Source: Lumbricus rubellus
Lineage: Eukaryota; Annelida; Clitellata; Crassiclitellata; Lumbricidae
NCBI GenBank assembly: GCA_945859605.1
Contig: OX243815.1
Span: forward strand, 26,389,900 to 26,453,899
DNA: 64,000 bases
Direction of reading: 5' to 3'
Both the position numbers and the translations under genes were made by a program. Under the pieces are notes generated by a model. That model was not told where the DNA came from, ran no database searches, and worked only from the letters and a program-made list of their open reading frames with translations. Shown here in pieces: positions 12,313-24,590 of the stretch; position 1 is the first letter of the stretch, and every line of letters begins with the position of its first letter.

Positions 12313-12584
12313 GAGACAGATAAAGAGAGGAAGCAATTACTCACGGCTATTGCCTGCTATCATTTTTCTGCTACTCTTATTATGGATTGATTTCCGGAAG
12401 CAGAAGAAGGATCGCGTGCTACTCCTAAATGAAAATTCATCTTTCAAATTTGTGTCTTCAGTGATGAAAGTTGGCTGAGGTCAGCGAAAGATATGTTTCG
12501 CAATTTTTTCGCAAGATGCTTCTCCGTCTTTTCGGGTTTAGACCAGAGCAATAACGTCTTAGCAGAGGGGAGAGGGTTGGGAGA

Positions 12585-13822
12585 GGGCAACACTCTGGCA
12601 CAAAAAGGCAAGACTATGGCACAAAGAAGGCAACACTTTGGCACAAAGAGGGCAACACTATGGCACAGAGAGGGCAACACTATGGCACAAAGAGGGCAAC
12701 ACTCTGGCACAAAGAGGGCAACACTCTGGCACAAAGAGGGCAACACTCTGGCACAAAGAGGGCAACACTCTGGCACAAAGAGGGCAACACTATGGCACAA
12801 AAAGAGCAACACTATGGCACAAAGAGGGCAACACTCTGGCACAAAGAGGGCAACACTCTGGCACAAAGATGGCAACACTCTGGCACAAAGATGGCAACAC
12901 TCTGGCACAAAGAGGGCAACACTCTGGCACAAAGAGGGCAACACTCTGGCACAAAGAAAGCAACACTATGGCACAAAGAGGGCAACACTATGGCACAAAG
13001 AGGGCAACACTCTGGCACAAAGAAAGCAACACTCTGGCACAAAGAGGCCAACACTCTGGCACAAAGAGGGCAACACTCTGGCACAAAGAGAGCTGTGTGA
13101 ACACTCTGGCACAACGAGGCCAACACTCTGGCACAAAGAGGGCAACACTCTGGCACAAAGAGGGCAACACTCTGGCACAAAGAGGGCAACACTATGGCAC
13201 AAAGAAGGCAACACTATGGCACAAAGAGGGCAACACTATGGCACAAAGAGAGCAGCACTCTGGCACAAAGAGAGCAGCACTATGACACAAAGTGGGCAAC
13301 ACTCTGGCACAAAGAGGGCAACACTATGGCACAAAGAGAACAACACTATGGCACAAAGAGGGCAACACTCTGGCACAAAGATGGCAACACTATGGCTCAA
13401 AGAGGGCAACACTATGGCACAAAGAGGGCACCACTATGGCACAAAGAGAGCAGCATTATGGCACAAAGAGGGCAGCACTATGGCACAAAGAGGGCAACAC
13501 TCTGGCACAAAGAGGGCAACACTATGACACAAAGTGGGCAGCACTATGGCACAAAGAGAGCAACACTCTGGCACAAAGAGGGCAACACTATGACACAAAG
13601 AGGGCAACGCTCTGGCACAAATAGGGCAACACTATGGTACAAAGAGGGCAACACTATGGCACAAAGAGGGCACCACTATGGCACAAAGAGAGCAGCACTA
13701 TGGCACAAAGAGGGCAGCACTATGGCACAAGAGGGCAACACTCTGGCGCTAAGAGGGCAACACTATGGCACAAAGAGTGCAACACTATGGCACAAAGAGA
13801 GCAACACTATGGCAAAAAGAGG
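12585..13822. repeat. 22-bp minisatellite, about 56 units
   Basis: Tandem array of GGCAACACTCTGGCACAAAG plus two bases (AG). Units differ mainly at CTC versus CTA, at GGCAAC versus AGCAGC or GGCACC, and at GGCACA versus GACACA. CTC units dominate the left half and CTA units the right half. A short insertion interrupts the array at about 13091. One 242-bp block (exactly 11 units) beginning with the rare GGCACCAC variant is repeated at 13427 and 13669. Neither strand of the consensus contains a stop in any phase, so three units read as a 22-residue peptide repeat in every frame. The 344- and 216-codon frames have no other features and are probably not expressed. Confidence 0.95.
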
Positions 13823-14260
13823 CGGAAGATCAACACGGATGTGACATCGTTCACTGTTATCCTCAAAACGGTAGACTCAGCTTTTCATTCGTCAGAATAG
13901 CGTTTGGTAGAATGAGCAATAGGGCGTGATGGGCGTCTTGCATTGCTGCCAAAAATTGAATTCTGCTCCTGCAATAACTTGTGATCATCCGTTCATACAA
14001 GATTCACTGGTTGCGCAATATCCGGATAATCGCAATTCTCTTCCGCCTCTACAATTTCTTCTAAGTTAGCACACGAAACGAAACTAGATAGCCACCGTTA
14101 ATGAACAATAAAGGAAGAGGATCCTGAAAAATTGAGCAATTTCTAGACTCGCGCGCACATCGTGAAAAAGTGATAGGATGAAGAGAAAGGGTTTTCATTT
14201 GAAATTCGAGGTGACAAGCAGAAATATACGTTGGACTCATTAATATATACGCGTTGATCT
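13823..14260. other. no gene seen
   Basis: Unique sequence between the minisatellite and the first SINE copy. No recognisable features. Confidence 0.5.
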
Positions 14261-14485
14261 GTGGGGCGCGGTGGTGTGGTGGTGGCGTCGTTGACTTGAA
14301 GCCGGAAGGTTCGAGGTTCGAATCCACCTCGCCGCGTAAGGACCTTGGGCAAGTCCTTCGCTCACAATTGCTCAGCGCTTCCGTGTGAAACTCCGATGCA
14401 GTGTCCGCTCTGCATTCGGGAGCGCCTCTGAGTAGAGAGAGATTGAAGGGGCGCTATAACAAGTGCACATACAAACAAACAAACA
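14261..14485 (+). mobile_element. tRNA-derived SINE, copy 1
   Basis: The head contains RNA polymerase III promoter boxes: an A-box-like TGGTGTGGTGG and a perfect B box, GGTTCGAATCC, about 40 bp downstream. The body carries AAGGACCTTGGGCAAGTCC and CGAAACTCCGATGCAGTGTCC-like sequence and ends in GGGGCGCTATAACAAGTGC followed by an (ACAA)n tail. Four further copies in this window match over the full length. It is non-coding and would have been mobilised by a LINE reverse transcriptase. Confidence 0.9.
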
Positions 14486-14561
14486 TATACATGCACTATA
14501 TATATATATGTATACAAGTGCGTGGAAGGACTAAGGTCTAAGCCCTACGGGTATATATAGA

Positions 14562-14775
14562 GGGGTGCGGTGGTGTAGTGGTGGTTTCAGTGCTTTGGAG
14601 CCGGATGACACCATGCAGGTTTTAATCCACCTCAAGCCGCCGCCTAGGGACCTTGCAATTGCTCATGCGCTTCGGCGTGAAACTCTGATGCAGTGTCCGC
14701 GCTGTAGTCGGGAGCGCCTCTGGGTAGAGAGCTTGACGGGGCGCTACAGAAATGGAGAAATAAAAGTAAATAAAA
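14562..14775 (+). mobile_element. tRNA-derived SINE, copy 2 (diverged)
   Basis: Same family as copy 1, 80 bp downstream in the same orientation. The A box is TGGTGTAGTGG and the B box has decayed to GGTTTTAATCC. The middle part has a deletion in the AAGTCC...CTCAC region. It ends GGGGCGCTACAG then an A-rich tail (AAATAAAAGTAAATAAAA). Confidence 0.85.
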
Positions 14776-14982
14776 TGTTTCTATGGACAATATGATAGCT
14801 TTAAGGGAAGTTAAGAATAATGTGCTGCTGAATGTTACTTGTAAAAATGCAGTGCACGATTCCAGAGCAGATATTTGCTCTTTTGATTTAATTAACCCGT
14901 TAATTGTGCAATCTTATAAGCCATGCTATTCTATGTATAGAGGTCGAATAATCCATGCACTAAATAGTCGCAGAAGTCTGGA

Positions 14983-14995
14983 GAGAGAGATAGGC

Positions 14996-15028
<33 letters not shown>

Positions 15029-15255
15029 GAGACAGACAGACAGACAGAGAGAGACAGAGACATAAAGACAGACAGAGACAGACAGAGACATACAGAAAGA
15101 CAGACAGAGACAGACAGACAGACAGAGAGAGACAGAGACAGAGACATAAAGACAGACAGAGACAGACAGAGACATACAGAAAGACAGACAGAGACAGAGA
15201 GACAGACAGACAGACAAACAGACATACAGACAGAGACAGAGACAGACAGACAGAT
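14983..15255. repeat. GACA/GAGA compound microsatellite
   Basis: GACAGACAGAGA-type repeat with two near-identical internal blocks, each including GACATAAAGACAGACAG and GACATACAGAAAGACAG. The 164- and 99-codon frames are artefacts. Confidence 0.96.
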
Positions 15256-15995
15256 TCAACTAAATCCAGTCGCTTAGTGTAGTCTGCTCTTCCCGACCTA
15301 TTATAATACTGTGTAATTCAATGAGCGCATTTTACGGATTTGTCCTCTGCTTCTGCCGTTCGATTGGTTTAGTTTAGTTCCTTGGTTGATGGGAAAACGA
15401 TAGAAACAGCATGGTATATGCACTGATGTTCAAACTGCATGGTCGTATTATAGCGCCTGCATTATCCTATCCTCCTCCTCCTTCTCCTCCTTCTCCTGCT
15501 CCTCCTGCTCCTCCTCATCCTCCTCGGTCAATCTGATTTCGTGGAAAAGCAGTTCGTCTGCAGACAACGACCTGTTTCGACGATATCAGGACCGACCAGC
15601 AGCAGTGGACGGACGATGGGATGACATCGTTCTCTTTTCTCCCACTGATGGGACCCACAAAACATCCCATACACACATGACCTACGTGTGCTTTTCAACG
15701 GAGATTTATCCATTGCCGACTACGTGCATGTGCAGTCAGTCTATTCCCTGTGCAGCGCTGTTGGCTGCCGCCTCTGCTGCTGCTTCTACAAAATAATTTG
15801 CGCATGCAGACACACGGTCCGTACGGTTGACGTTCGACCATTTTATCGTCCTGATGATTCAGGTCTTGTATACTGAAAGGTCGTCCTTGAAGTTCGTCGT
15901 AGATGGTGTCGTCGGTCCTTCCGTACCTTTCCAACTAACGGAACAAATGAAGAGATACAGATACTGCCAACAATGAACGAAAGAAGATCCCTGAT
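15256..15995. other. no gene seen; short CCT repeat
   Basis: Contains a (CCT)n-rich tract at 15470-15526 and short open frames on both strands at 15528-15934, without recognisable domains. Confidence 0.5.
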
Positions 15996-16100
15996 ATATA
16001 GGATTCATTAGAAGCAGGCAGAAACACTGGCTGGGTCATATCACAAGGGGGAGACTCTCTCCTATAATAAGACTCAGAATTGTATCCTCCTGTTCCAAAT
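15996..16100 (+). pseudogene. possible LINE reverse-transcriptase C-terminal scrap
   Basis: A short plus-strand frame reads about FIRSRQKHWLGHITR. This resembles the conserved RRxxWxGHxxR segment near the C-terminus of several non-LTR retrotransposon reverse transcriptases. The frame is interrupted just upstream and nothing else of the protein remains. The match is short, so this is tentative. Confidence 0.3.
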
Positions 16101-19100
16101 TCGGACGCAATCTAATACGTGCCTCTTCTTACTTCGCTACGGCTCAGTCAAAACATAAATGACAGCCTGTTGAGTAGGATATAGGCCTATGTCTGCGCAA
16201 ATTTTCGATTATAGACGAGCTTCGAAATGGAGTGAGAGAAATAAATGGAGGGTCGGCTACAAAAGAGGTGACCGTGCGATGTTTTTAATCAACGAGACTT
16301 TGTCTGGGTTTTTTTAGACTCGTTGACGAATATAGATTACATCAATCTCGCATATCATGTCGCGTTTGGCATATCTAATTCCTCTGTTCCGACATTCAAC
16401 ATGCATTATAATATGTTTCTTATAAATTACTTAGAAATTATGCATTAATTTAACCGTGTGATTTCAAGTCTTGTAGACTGATTAATAGAAGCATAATAAT
16501 AACAATAATAATAACAACAACAACAACAATAATCATAACAATGACGATTTCTATTGCGCCATGCATAGCACAGCCACGCCCTTACAAGGGCGCCTAAATA
16601 TAGACTTTAAATATAATATAAACAAGCAGTTCATCTAAACAGTGAGAATAAAGAAAAAAAATATATGGTTGAGTTAAAAAATATGTAGGTCTAAGTGATT
16701 TATATATATATATATATATATACATAATTATATATTGTATATACATGCATACAAGTGGCCAATGCGTGGATGTCAGAATGTCAGGGAAGCAGTATAACAG
16801 TCATATTTGTCTTTTTTCCGTCGGAAAGATTTTTTAAGTCATCATCGTCGTCGTCTGAGTTCTGGTTGTGTGGTAGTCGGTGTTTGGCTGGCTCTGTAAT
16901 CTATTATAGTGCTGTTGTTGGGCTTTCATCTTTAGATCTGCTTAAAGAACTCCGTTAGCTTAGTTCGATGCTTGCAAACGTTGAGACGGAGGACTACACA
17001 ACAGATATCGAATTGCACTGCACCAGACAATTGATGAGAAACGTTTAAGAGACGCCAATGAAAAATCTCCTCTCGAGCACACGGTCAGAGATAAAAGGTT
17101 TCCGAGGGCTTGTTTTCCGTGAGCGAGGGATAGGAGAATGAGAAAAGACAGTTAACGAGGGACAGAAGAAGACAGGAGGATAAATAGAAATAAATAGGGA
17201 TAGATAGGGAATAGGGATAGGGAGATATAAGAGACGAGATAGAATGAAGAGGTGGATGCTGAGAAAAGGGAAGAAGGCAAAAGACAGAGTGAAAGTGAGA
17301 GAGGAAGTTAGTGAAGGAAGATAGAAGATCGAGAGAGGAAGATGCAGTTGAGATGGAGGAAGAAAATGATAGCAAGAGTAATCAAGTAAGATACATAGAA
17401 AACAACGGATTTTGCAGGAAGGAAGAGATAAATGCAGTAAAGTAGATTATGGAACAGAAACAACTAGTGATAGTAGAACAAGGAAGGAATGGCGCAAAAT
17501 GGAAAGGAAGCATTGTGTGCGCACAAGACAGAGATAGAAGTAATGAAGACATAAAACCCCAATAGGAGGAATACTGAAGCAGCAAAAAAATGCAAGGGCA
17601 ATGGTGTAGCTACTGAGGAGGTAATTGGAGAGCATTGACCAAGAGCGGCAAAAGAGGCAAATGAAATTTCTAAAGTTATTTGGTTCTGCAGCAAACACAA
17701 TTCCTATGTGTCAGATGTTATTACAGAGGACTCAGCATCTCATTATCTCTTAATATGTGATCGCTATAATTGAACAAGCATAAACAAAATGAGACTCTTT
17801 ATGTTTCAAAGATATTTAGGTCTTTGAAATATTATAGGTGGGTTGAATCAATTTGGCGACAATGTGTGATAGCAAGAATCATTAGCGTCGCCCTCCTCCT
17901 TTGTCCATACTTCGGACTGGCACACTGCCAGGTCAAGCAGTGGCCGATTTAGATCTTTGAGACAAGCCTCTTATACTGTCTTTTATGTTGTTGAAGAAAT
18001 TTTCAGACTTGATATGCATAGGTTACTGCAGTGTTGTAGCCTCATTCGGTTTTAGCCACCAGATCAGATTCAAGGACACCATAAATAGTAGCTAGCCGCC
18101 TCCGTAAACTAAATTAAATTCTCAATGAATTTGCTTGAGCATGCAAGGTTAGAAAAGTTCTGTTTTTCTTTCTTACATAGAACCTATATATGTCCTAATA
18201 ATACAATGTTGCCTGTACTACCGTCAATACTCGTCATTTCTCAAAATTACTGTTTTCGTACAAGTTAAACATTCCCGTTCAATGAATATAACATATCTTT
18301 TGCGCACGAGTGACGTATAGCAAGAGACGTGCAGCTGATGGTACGGGATTAAACCGAGGTGAAGATACAGTCGACTGATAAAGAGAACATCGACGTTGAA
18401 AGGCAAAACGTACAAGTGGACTGCAGTCTAACAATGCCACCGCGTTTGAGTGTTTTCGGTCAGGTACGGATTCGCCTATAATTATACATGTAGTTCTTGC
18501 GCAGACACGCCCCACGACGCATGCGCACAGGAAACTAGACCGCACATCCGGTTCTCGCTCAGTTAAACAACGACTATTATATCATCGAGGCTTTTTTCGT
18601 CGGAAGGAGGAACAGCCTTTCCCGTTTGCGAAATCATCGCCAGCGGCTCTCTGCATCCATTCACTGCATGTTAGGGTTATTAAGCTTACCGCTACATCAT
18701 CGGATGTGTTCAACATTGAGGAACATGTTCAGCTTGAGCGACTAATGCTACTAGCTGTTATAGCACGACCAGCTGTGGACGGTACATCAACTGCACCGTA
18801 GCAGTGGCGCCACTTTCGGCACTTCCGCCACCGCTAGGTTGCGCCACGTCTCGAACTATGTATACATGGAAAAAACCAGATTGATTCCGTCTAAGTCTAA
18901 GAGATAATCCGCCTGTGCAGTCAAAGAATGTGCTTAATGTATTACTTATTTTTCTATATCGCTTAAATTTGATTGCATTTCAAAAGTATTTTGCAATAGG
19001 ATTTTACATATATTATTCTATGCTTAAACGGTTGAAAGTTTCTGCTGAAGTAAAAAAACAAAAACACGTGTGTTTCAATGGAAATCCAGGTTAATTAATT

Positions 19101-20237
19101 AAACGCATCGGATAATGATGATGTTGACGACGACGATGAGGACGATTGTATTAATAATAACAATAATAACAATAGCGATTCCAACAATAAGAGCAACAAT
19201 GGCAACAGCGGCAACTACAACAAAAATATTAAAAAAGACGAAATATATAGGCCTACTTTTTATTTAGCGTAAGGCAGATACAGGATAATAGAATAGTACT
19301 AATGAACATCATATTCATAGCCACAATGATCGCAGATTGTAATTATAGATATACAGAAGTAAAACCAACAATCATCCGAATACCAAGAACAAAGAAAACA
19401 TTATACAGACGCACGCCAGCCTGACATTAAGCGATGCAACAACGATATATAAATATAATTATATATAGGCCTACATATATAATTACATATATATAGTGCA
19501 TTATATATATGCGTATACAATGGATAATAAGTTATAATGGAGGATATAGAGTATGCAGTTTTATGAAACTGTGTAACCTATGTCACAGCAGGTTGTTATA
19601 ATAAAAATTGTAAATGTCGATATATATGAAGAAGATAACAGGCATAGATTAATTTTAATTAAGCACCGCTTTCAATACTTAAGTTATTTGCCGTTAATAG
19701 TTAACAGTTAACAGTTTACAGTTAACAGTGAAAGGCTCTATTGCGTCTATGCACGTCACAGACAAAACAGACAACTTGCACGCAACATGCTCAGTATTAT
19801 AAGCCAGGTATGATTGTTTTGGTTGAAATAAGCAGATCAATAAACGATTGACAATGCTATGTATACAATTGTACATGGTGTTATACGGGAAGCGTGAAAC
19901 AAAAGGCAATGGGGAACAAAGCATCGCAATATGAGGCAATGTACTGCAACCAAATAAATAAGCACTGAAGCAGTGTCGTAAACATTAGAGAAAGACTTTT
20001 TTGATCAGTAATTTCCATTGTTCTGATCTGAGGAGCATGAAATTTTTAATTTTCTACGCCTAGAAACATGGGAGCAGGTCAGATCTTTAGTCAAACTTTA
20101 ATGAGCATTATCCGAATTCTTAATATACCTGCATATGTAGTGAACAAACGATGAAGAATTTATGATGCAGCAGAGTGTAACACTGCGGTAATTCAAATGC
20201 ATGCATGTCCCTTTTCTCTTAAGTTAAATGTATGTAG
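16101..20237. other. gene-poor stretch
   Basis: No gene recognised. Visible structure: (AATAAC)n-like words at 16495-16540 and 19150-19215; (TA)n at 16702-16722; a purine-rich plus strand at 17050-17690 giving spurious hydrophobic minus-strand frames; and five copies of AGTTAAC-type heptamers at 19697-19728. A CpG-containing patch lies around 18470-18850. No promoter-exon combination could be supported. Confidence 0.5.
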
Positions 20238-20460
20238 GTTTGTTTGTATGTGCACTTGTTATAGAGCCCCTTCAAGCTTCTACTCAGAAGCGCTCCAGAA
20301 TGCAGAGCGGGCACTGCATCGGAGTTTCACGTCAAAGCGCTGAGTAATAATTATTGTGAGTGAAGGACTTGCCCAAGGTCCTTACGCGGCGAGGTGGATT
20401 CGAACCTCGAACCTTCCGGCTTCAAGGCAACGACGCCACCACTACACCACCGCGCCCCAC
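20238..20460 (-). mobile_element. tRNA-derived SINE, copy 3
   Basis: Full-length minus-strand copy. The complement begins GTGGGGCGCGGTGGTGTAGTGGTGG-like sequence with an intact A box (TGGTGTAGTGG) and B box (GGTTCGAATCC), and ends at a TTTGTTTG tail. It has the common AAGGACCTTGGGCAAGTCC body. Confidence 0.9.
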
Positions 20461-21312
20461 AATGTAGGTGCTTTGAGGGCAGTAATTGGCAAAGACTGAT
20501 GTGATAGGGTAACTGGATGCTCGCAAAGAATTTCGATTCAGTTTGGCGAGGATGAATCAATTCTCTCAGAATACGATTCGTATTTAAAAGAGAAAACATT
20601 TCGTTTGGTGTTCGTACACGAATTGTGCGAGAAGCTTTAGATCACGGGATCGTCAAAGCGTTGTTTGTATACGCAGCCAGTCACAGAGCAACTAGACGTA
20701 AGGCGGTTTGCTACGCGTACGAAGTGGTACAACACCGGAACCGACACAAAGTCAGTTAAACAGACTCCGATCGTTAATTTCCGGTCGTTTTGCTTGAACG
20801 AAGTGATGAAACCGTCGAGAGTTGAATTGGTTTAAAGGAAAGCGTATACACGTACTAAGCACACACAGAGGCGGATGCATGGTCGGAGTGCGATCGAGGA
20901 TCAGACGAGAGAAACCATCCGTTAGGGAGGTTCGTCCTGGGAGGTAAAACCATAGAATAAAAATTCCTGTCGATTGATGATAACATTTGGGTTGTTGTTC
21001 GTACGCGAATTGTGTGATGTTTGGTTTGAAAATAAGAAAATAAATAACAATAGGCTCTAAACCTTAGGGTTTAAGGTAGGTGGGACCGCATGGATACGGC
21101 GTTCGCACTGCTCATCCAAAGAACCATGGAAACACGAGCAAAAGTCGAGCATTAATCCATTGAAACTCTTCTTTGGCGGTCGCACTGCTCAAACATTAGG
21201 CGTTCACATCACTGTTCACCCAAACCACCTTAATCCCCTGACAATAGCTGAATTTTTAATAATAATTGGAATAAAGGATATTATATGAGCACATAGGATT
21301 GATGGATGTTAA
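20461..21312. other. no gene seen; CpG-containing
   Basis: Relatively CpG-rich compared with its surroundings. A diverged direct repeat GTTCGTACRCGAATTGTG occurs at about 20610 and 20997. No open frame of note. Confidence 0.5.
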
Positions 21313-21442
21313 ACTCCCTCCCTCCCTTCCTTCTTCCCTCCCTCCCTCCCGTCCGTCTCTCTGTCTGTCTGTCTGTCTCTCTCTATCTGTCTCCTCTCTC
21401 TCTCTCTCTCTGTCTCTGTCTCTGTCTCTGTCTCTGTCTCTG

Positions 21443-21473
<31 letters not shown>

Positions 21474-21474
21474 G

Positions 21475-21524
<50 letters not shown>
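21313..21524. repeat. CCCT/TCTG/TC microsatellite
   Basis: Compound pyrimidine repeat, (CCTC)n then (TCTG)n then (TC)n. Overlapping frames are artefacts. Confidence 0.97.
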
Positions 21525-21526
<2 letters not shown>

Positions 21527-22602
21527 TTACTGTTTTTGAGTTTTTGTATAGGTTGAGCTCAAATTTTGGACTTTTGTCCTTGAAAAAGAAATATGTTCGC
21601 ACCTATAGACTATTATAACTGAGGAGATTCAACTGATCACTGATTAGTAGCCGGCTGCCTTGAAATAACTACACCGCATCAACAGGTGTCTCGAGTACAG
21701 AAGTTAAGTTTCATCATGTCGATAAGAGTTTCGTCTTCCCTTCAGGCTTCAGCTCGTTGCCCGTATTTTCCGGCAATGGTTATGTCTACGATTGAAGTCG
21801 TTGTTGGTTGACTATACAGACTACTGTTGTCTGGTAATTATGTATCATTTCTTACAATTTGTCTGACAAAATATTATTTTAATCATACAATTTATAGACA
21901 TCGTTGAGTCGTTATTATAGAAAAGGGACATCACGTTACAATATTCATATACAATGTTATATATATTATAAATAGATAGAGAGAAAGAGAGAGAGAAAGA
22001 GACAGGCAGACAGAGAGACAAACAGACAGAGTTTAAATAGTGAGAATTCGTGAGAATTGCGTTCCCACTGCAGTTCTAAGTGGATTTGTGCAGTTGTATA
22101 GAGAAGCACTTCTGTACAGCTAAAACTAGCAACAAATGTCATTGTCCTCGGAATGGAAGTAATTCACCATGGATGATGGAAAAGGAAAGAAGAGGGTTGT
22201 GCAGTTCTAAAAATTCCTTAAAAACAGCCCTGGCACGAAGTTAACCCGGAGGCACATCAACATGGCATATATACACTGTTGTAGATCTGACATGTAGGAA
22301 TTACTGAGATCCCGAGAAGCTGGAAGTAATAACAACATTATGCCACCGCGGACGCAAAATAATAATGGTAGACTTTGTTTTTGGTCTATAGGCCTACTCT
22401 ATAAGTTTATGCTTCGATGCCATGAGCCACCGCGATGAATTCAACGAGTAATCGGTATGAAATTGATATTATTAAAGCATTAAGCGTCTCTCCAGTCGCA
22501 GGCCGTAATGCGAGAGAGAAAAAAATCGCATAATGTTTTACGGCTTTGCGACGAATGACTCGGGATTCCGAAGGGAAAGGTTTCTTTTCCTATACGGTAA
22601 CA
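21525..22602. other. no gene seen
   Basis: No recognisable coding content. A short GAGA/GACA tract lies at 21975-22030. Confidence 0.5.
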
Positions 22603-22812
22603 CATACACACACACACGCACACACGCACACACACACACACGCACGCACGCACGCACACGCACACGCACACACGCACACGCACACGCGCGCACGCACACA
22701 CACACACACACACACACATACACACACACACACGCACGCACACACACGCACACACACGCACACACATTCACACACGCGCGCGCACACACGCACGCGCACA
22801 CACACACACGAC
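22603..22812. repeat. CA/CACG microsatellite
   Basis: Dinucleotide CA repeat with many CACGCA and CGCGCG interruptions. The Thr-His and Val-Cys frames over it are artefacts. Confidence 0.97.
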
Positions 22813-23283
22813 ACGTGGGAGCAACAATGCCATCAATAGATGTCGCTCGATGTCGACGACACTGGTACGTCGTATACAATAATAATAATAAGGCGTATGA
22901 TACGTATATTGTCATCCTCAACGTATAATACGCCAAGGACGTGCTTAGATCCCACGGTGTTCCATCCGATGTTCTATATATGGGAAGTTACGACTGCATA
23001 CCATCATCCGTGTAGGCCTCCTCCCTCGTCCTGGTGGTGGTGGGGTGGACACTTGTGCTGAGGAACGGGGGCGAATTGAGGAGTTGGTGGGGGAGGCAGA
23101 AACGCTGACAGTGTGTATGTATATGGCCACTTATATAGCGCCTTAACAAGAATCTCACGTATCCACAACCTCATTCCCCAATGAAGCCGAGATGGCGTTG
23201 GAAGCTGATTAGCTTCTATATATGCAATGCGGTTGGCGTATATATATACGCGTAAATGAACAGCATGTACCACATTGGATATA

Positions 23284-23287
23284 TATG

Positions 23288-23322
<35 letters not shown>

Positions 23323-23366
23323 GTAATTGTGTGTGTGTGTGTGTGTCTGGTGTGTGTGTGTGTGTC
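23284..23366. repeat. GT microsatellite
   Basis: Interrupted (GT)n. Upstream, at 23120-23165, lies a CACTTATATAGCGCC segment. It is shared with 25827-25860 and 35980-36000 and is probably a different SINE or LINE tail. Confidence 0.9.
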
Positions 23367-23456
23367 TCGCCCTTCGTGCGGTCATGCGCTAGCCTCCGTC
23401 CTCGACCTTATGCCTTCTCCCTCCCAGACAAAAATCCCTCGATAACTCTATATCTA

Positions 23457-23784
23457 CTGGGTGGGTCAAAAAGTAATCCCATAAGGTGTTTTCCCACTAT
23501 CTTGACCAGAAGCTTATTTGATAACAATTGTTTGAGATGTGTCTTTTAAAATGTTTTTGCTACTGTTTGTTGAGTTATATTTTTTTGACCGTTAAAATAA
23601 AGTGAGTGGCAGACTCACTAAAATAGCATAACTTTCTTTTTGTGTGAAATGCTTTGGATAAATTTGGCTGTTGTCCGTAGATATGAATTGTCGTTAAGCC
23701 AGTAAAATGTGATTTGAAAATTCGTACTTTTGGACAAGATATTGACAAAAAAACCTTAAGGGAATACTTTTTTGGTCCATCCTG
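23457..23784. mobile_element. TA-flanked mariner-type MITE
   Basis: A 328-bp element with imperfect inverted ends of about 50 bp. It begins CTGGGTGGGTCAAAAAGTAA, and the right end is complementary to CAGGATGGACCAAAAAAGTA. It is flanked by TA on both sides (23455-23456, 23785-23786). A TA target and short AT-rich interior fit a Tc1/mariner-derived MITE. No coding capacity. Confidence 0.82.
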
Positions 23785-23786
23785 TA

Positions 23787-24225
23787 GGATTCTAGATAAA
23801 AAGTTTATACAATAACATATCCTGACAAAGATAACAAACGTTAGATACTAAAATGTGTGGCATATAACGGCCTTCAACTAAAGCAGCAAATAATCGAAGC
23901 CAAATGTAACAAGCTGCGTTATTGCCAGCCAGAATGATGTTGCCAATAAACAAAATTTGATTGATTGAGTGATTGATCGATTGCAAGGACACGAATTATA
24001 CAGCATATGCTGTATACCGTGACGAACACAATGTCATAATTATAGAACTGGACAAAACTAGTCACGAGACTATAATACTGATTGCAATAATATCTGTCCA
24101 GAAACTCGCACAAAGAATTATGTCATGTAACATTGTAACAGCTTCAAAATGCAGAGAAGCTCATTTTCGGCCATTATTTTAACAGATCTTTAATTCAAAT
24201 GTCTTTGTCTTGGTCGGTGTCTTTG

Positions 24226-24226
<1 letters not shown>
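23787..24226. other. no gene seen
   Basis: Contains only short frames and a brief TTGATTGATTGAG-like run near 23960. Confidence 0.5.
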
Positions 24227-24299
<73 letters not shown>

Positions 24300-24386
24300 G
24301 CCTGTCTCTCTCTCTCTGTCTCTCTCTCTGTCTCTGTCTCTGTCTCACTCTGTCTCTGTCTCTGTCTGTCTCTGTCTCTGTCTGTT

Positions 24387-24417
<31 letters not shown>

Positions 24418-24481
24418 GACTTCTCCTTCTCTCTCTCTCTCTCCTCTGTGTTTTTTTTTATGTCTGTCTCTCTGTGCGTCT

Positions 24482-24558
<77 letters not shown>

Positions 24559-24590
24559 TTCTCTCTCTCTTTGTCTCTCACTCCCTCTGG
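24227..24590. repeat. TC/TCTG microsatellite
   Basis: Two (TC)n blocks separated by TCTG and mixed sequence. The open frames are artefacts. Confidence 0.97.

Noticed and set aside
11442..12336. Frames of 216-273 codons rich in Leu/Ser/Cys
   Set aside because: Translation of GA/GACA repeats; complementary frames are equally long.
12493..13527. 344-codon repeat protein candidate
   Set aside because: All frames of the 22-bp minisatellite are open, so length is not evidence of coding; no promoter or splice context seen.
12585..13822. CRISPR-like array (short units in series)
   Set aside because: Units are contiguous without unique spacers, and the DNA is eukaryotic.
17085..17700. Several hydrophobic minus-strand frames that could look like membrane proteins
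   Set aside because: They arise from a purine-rich plus strand; no start context, domain or periodicity.
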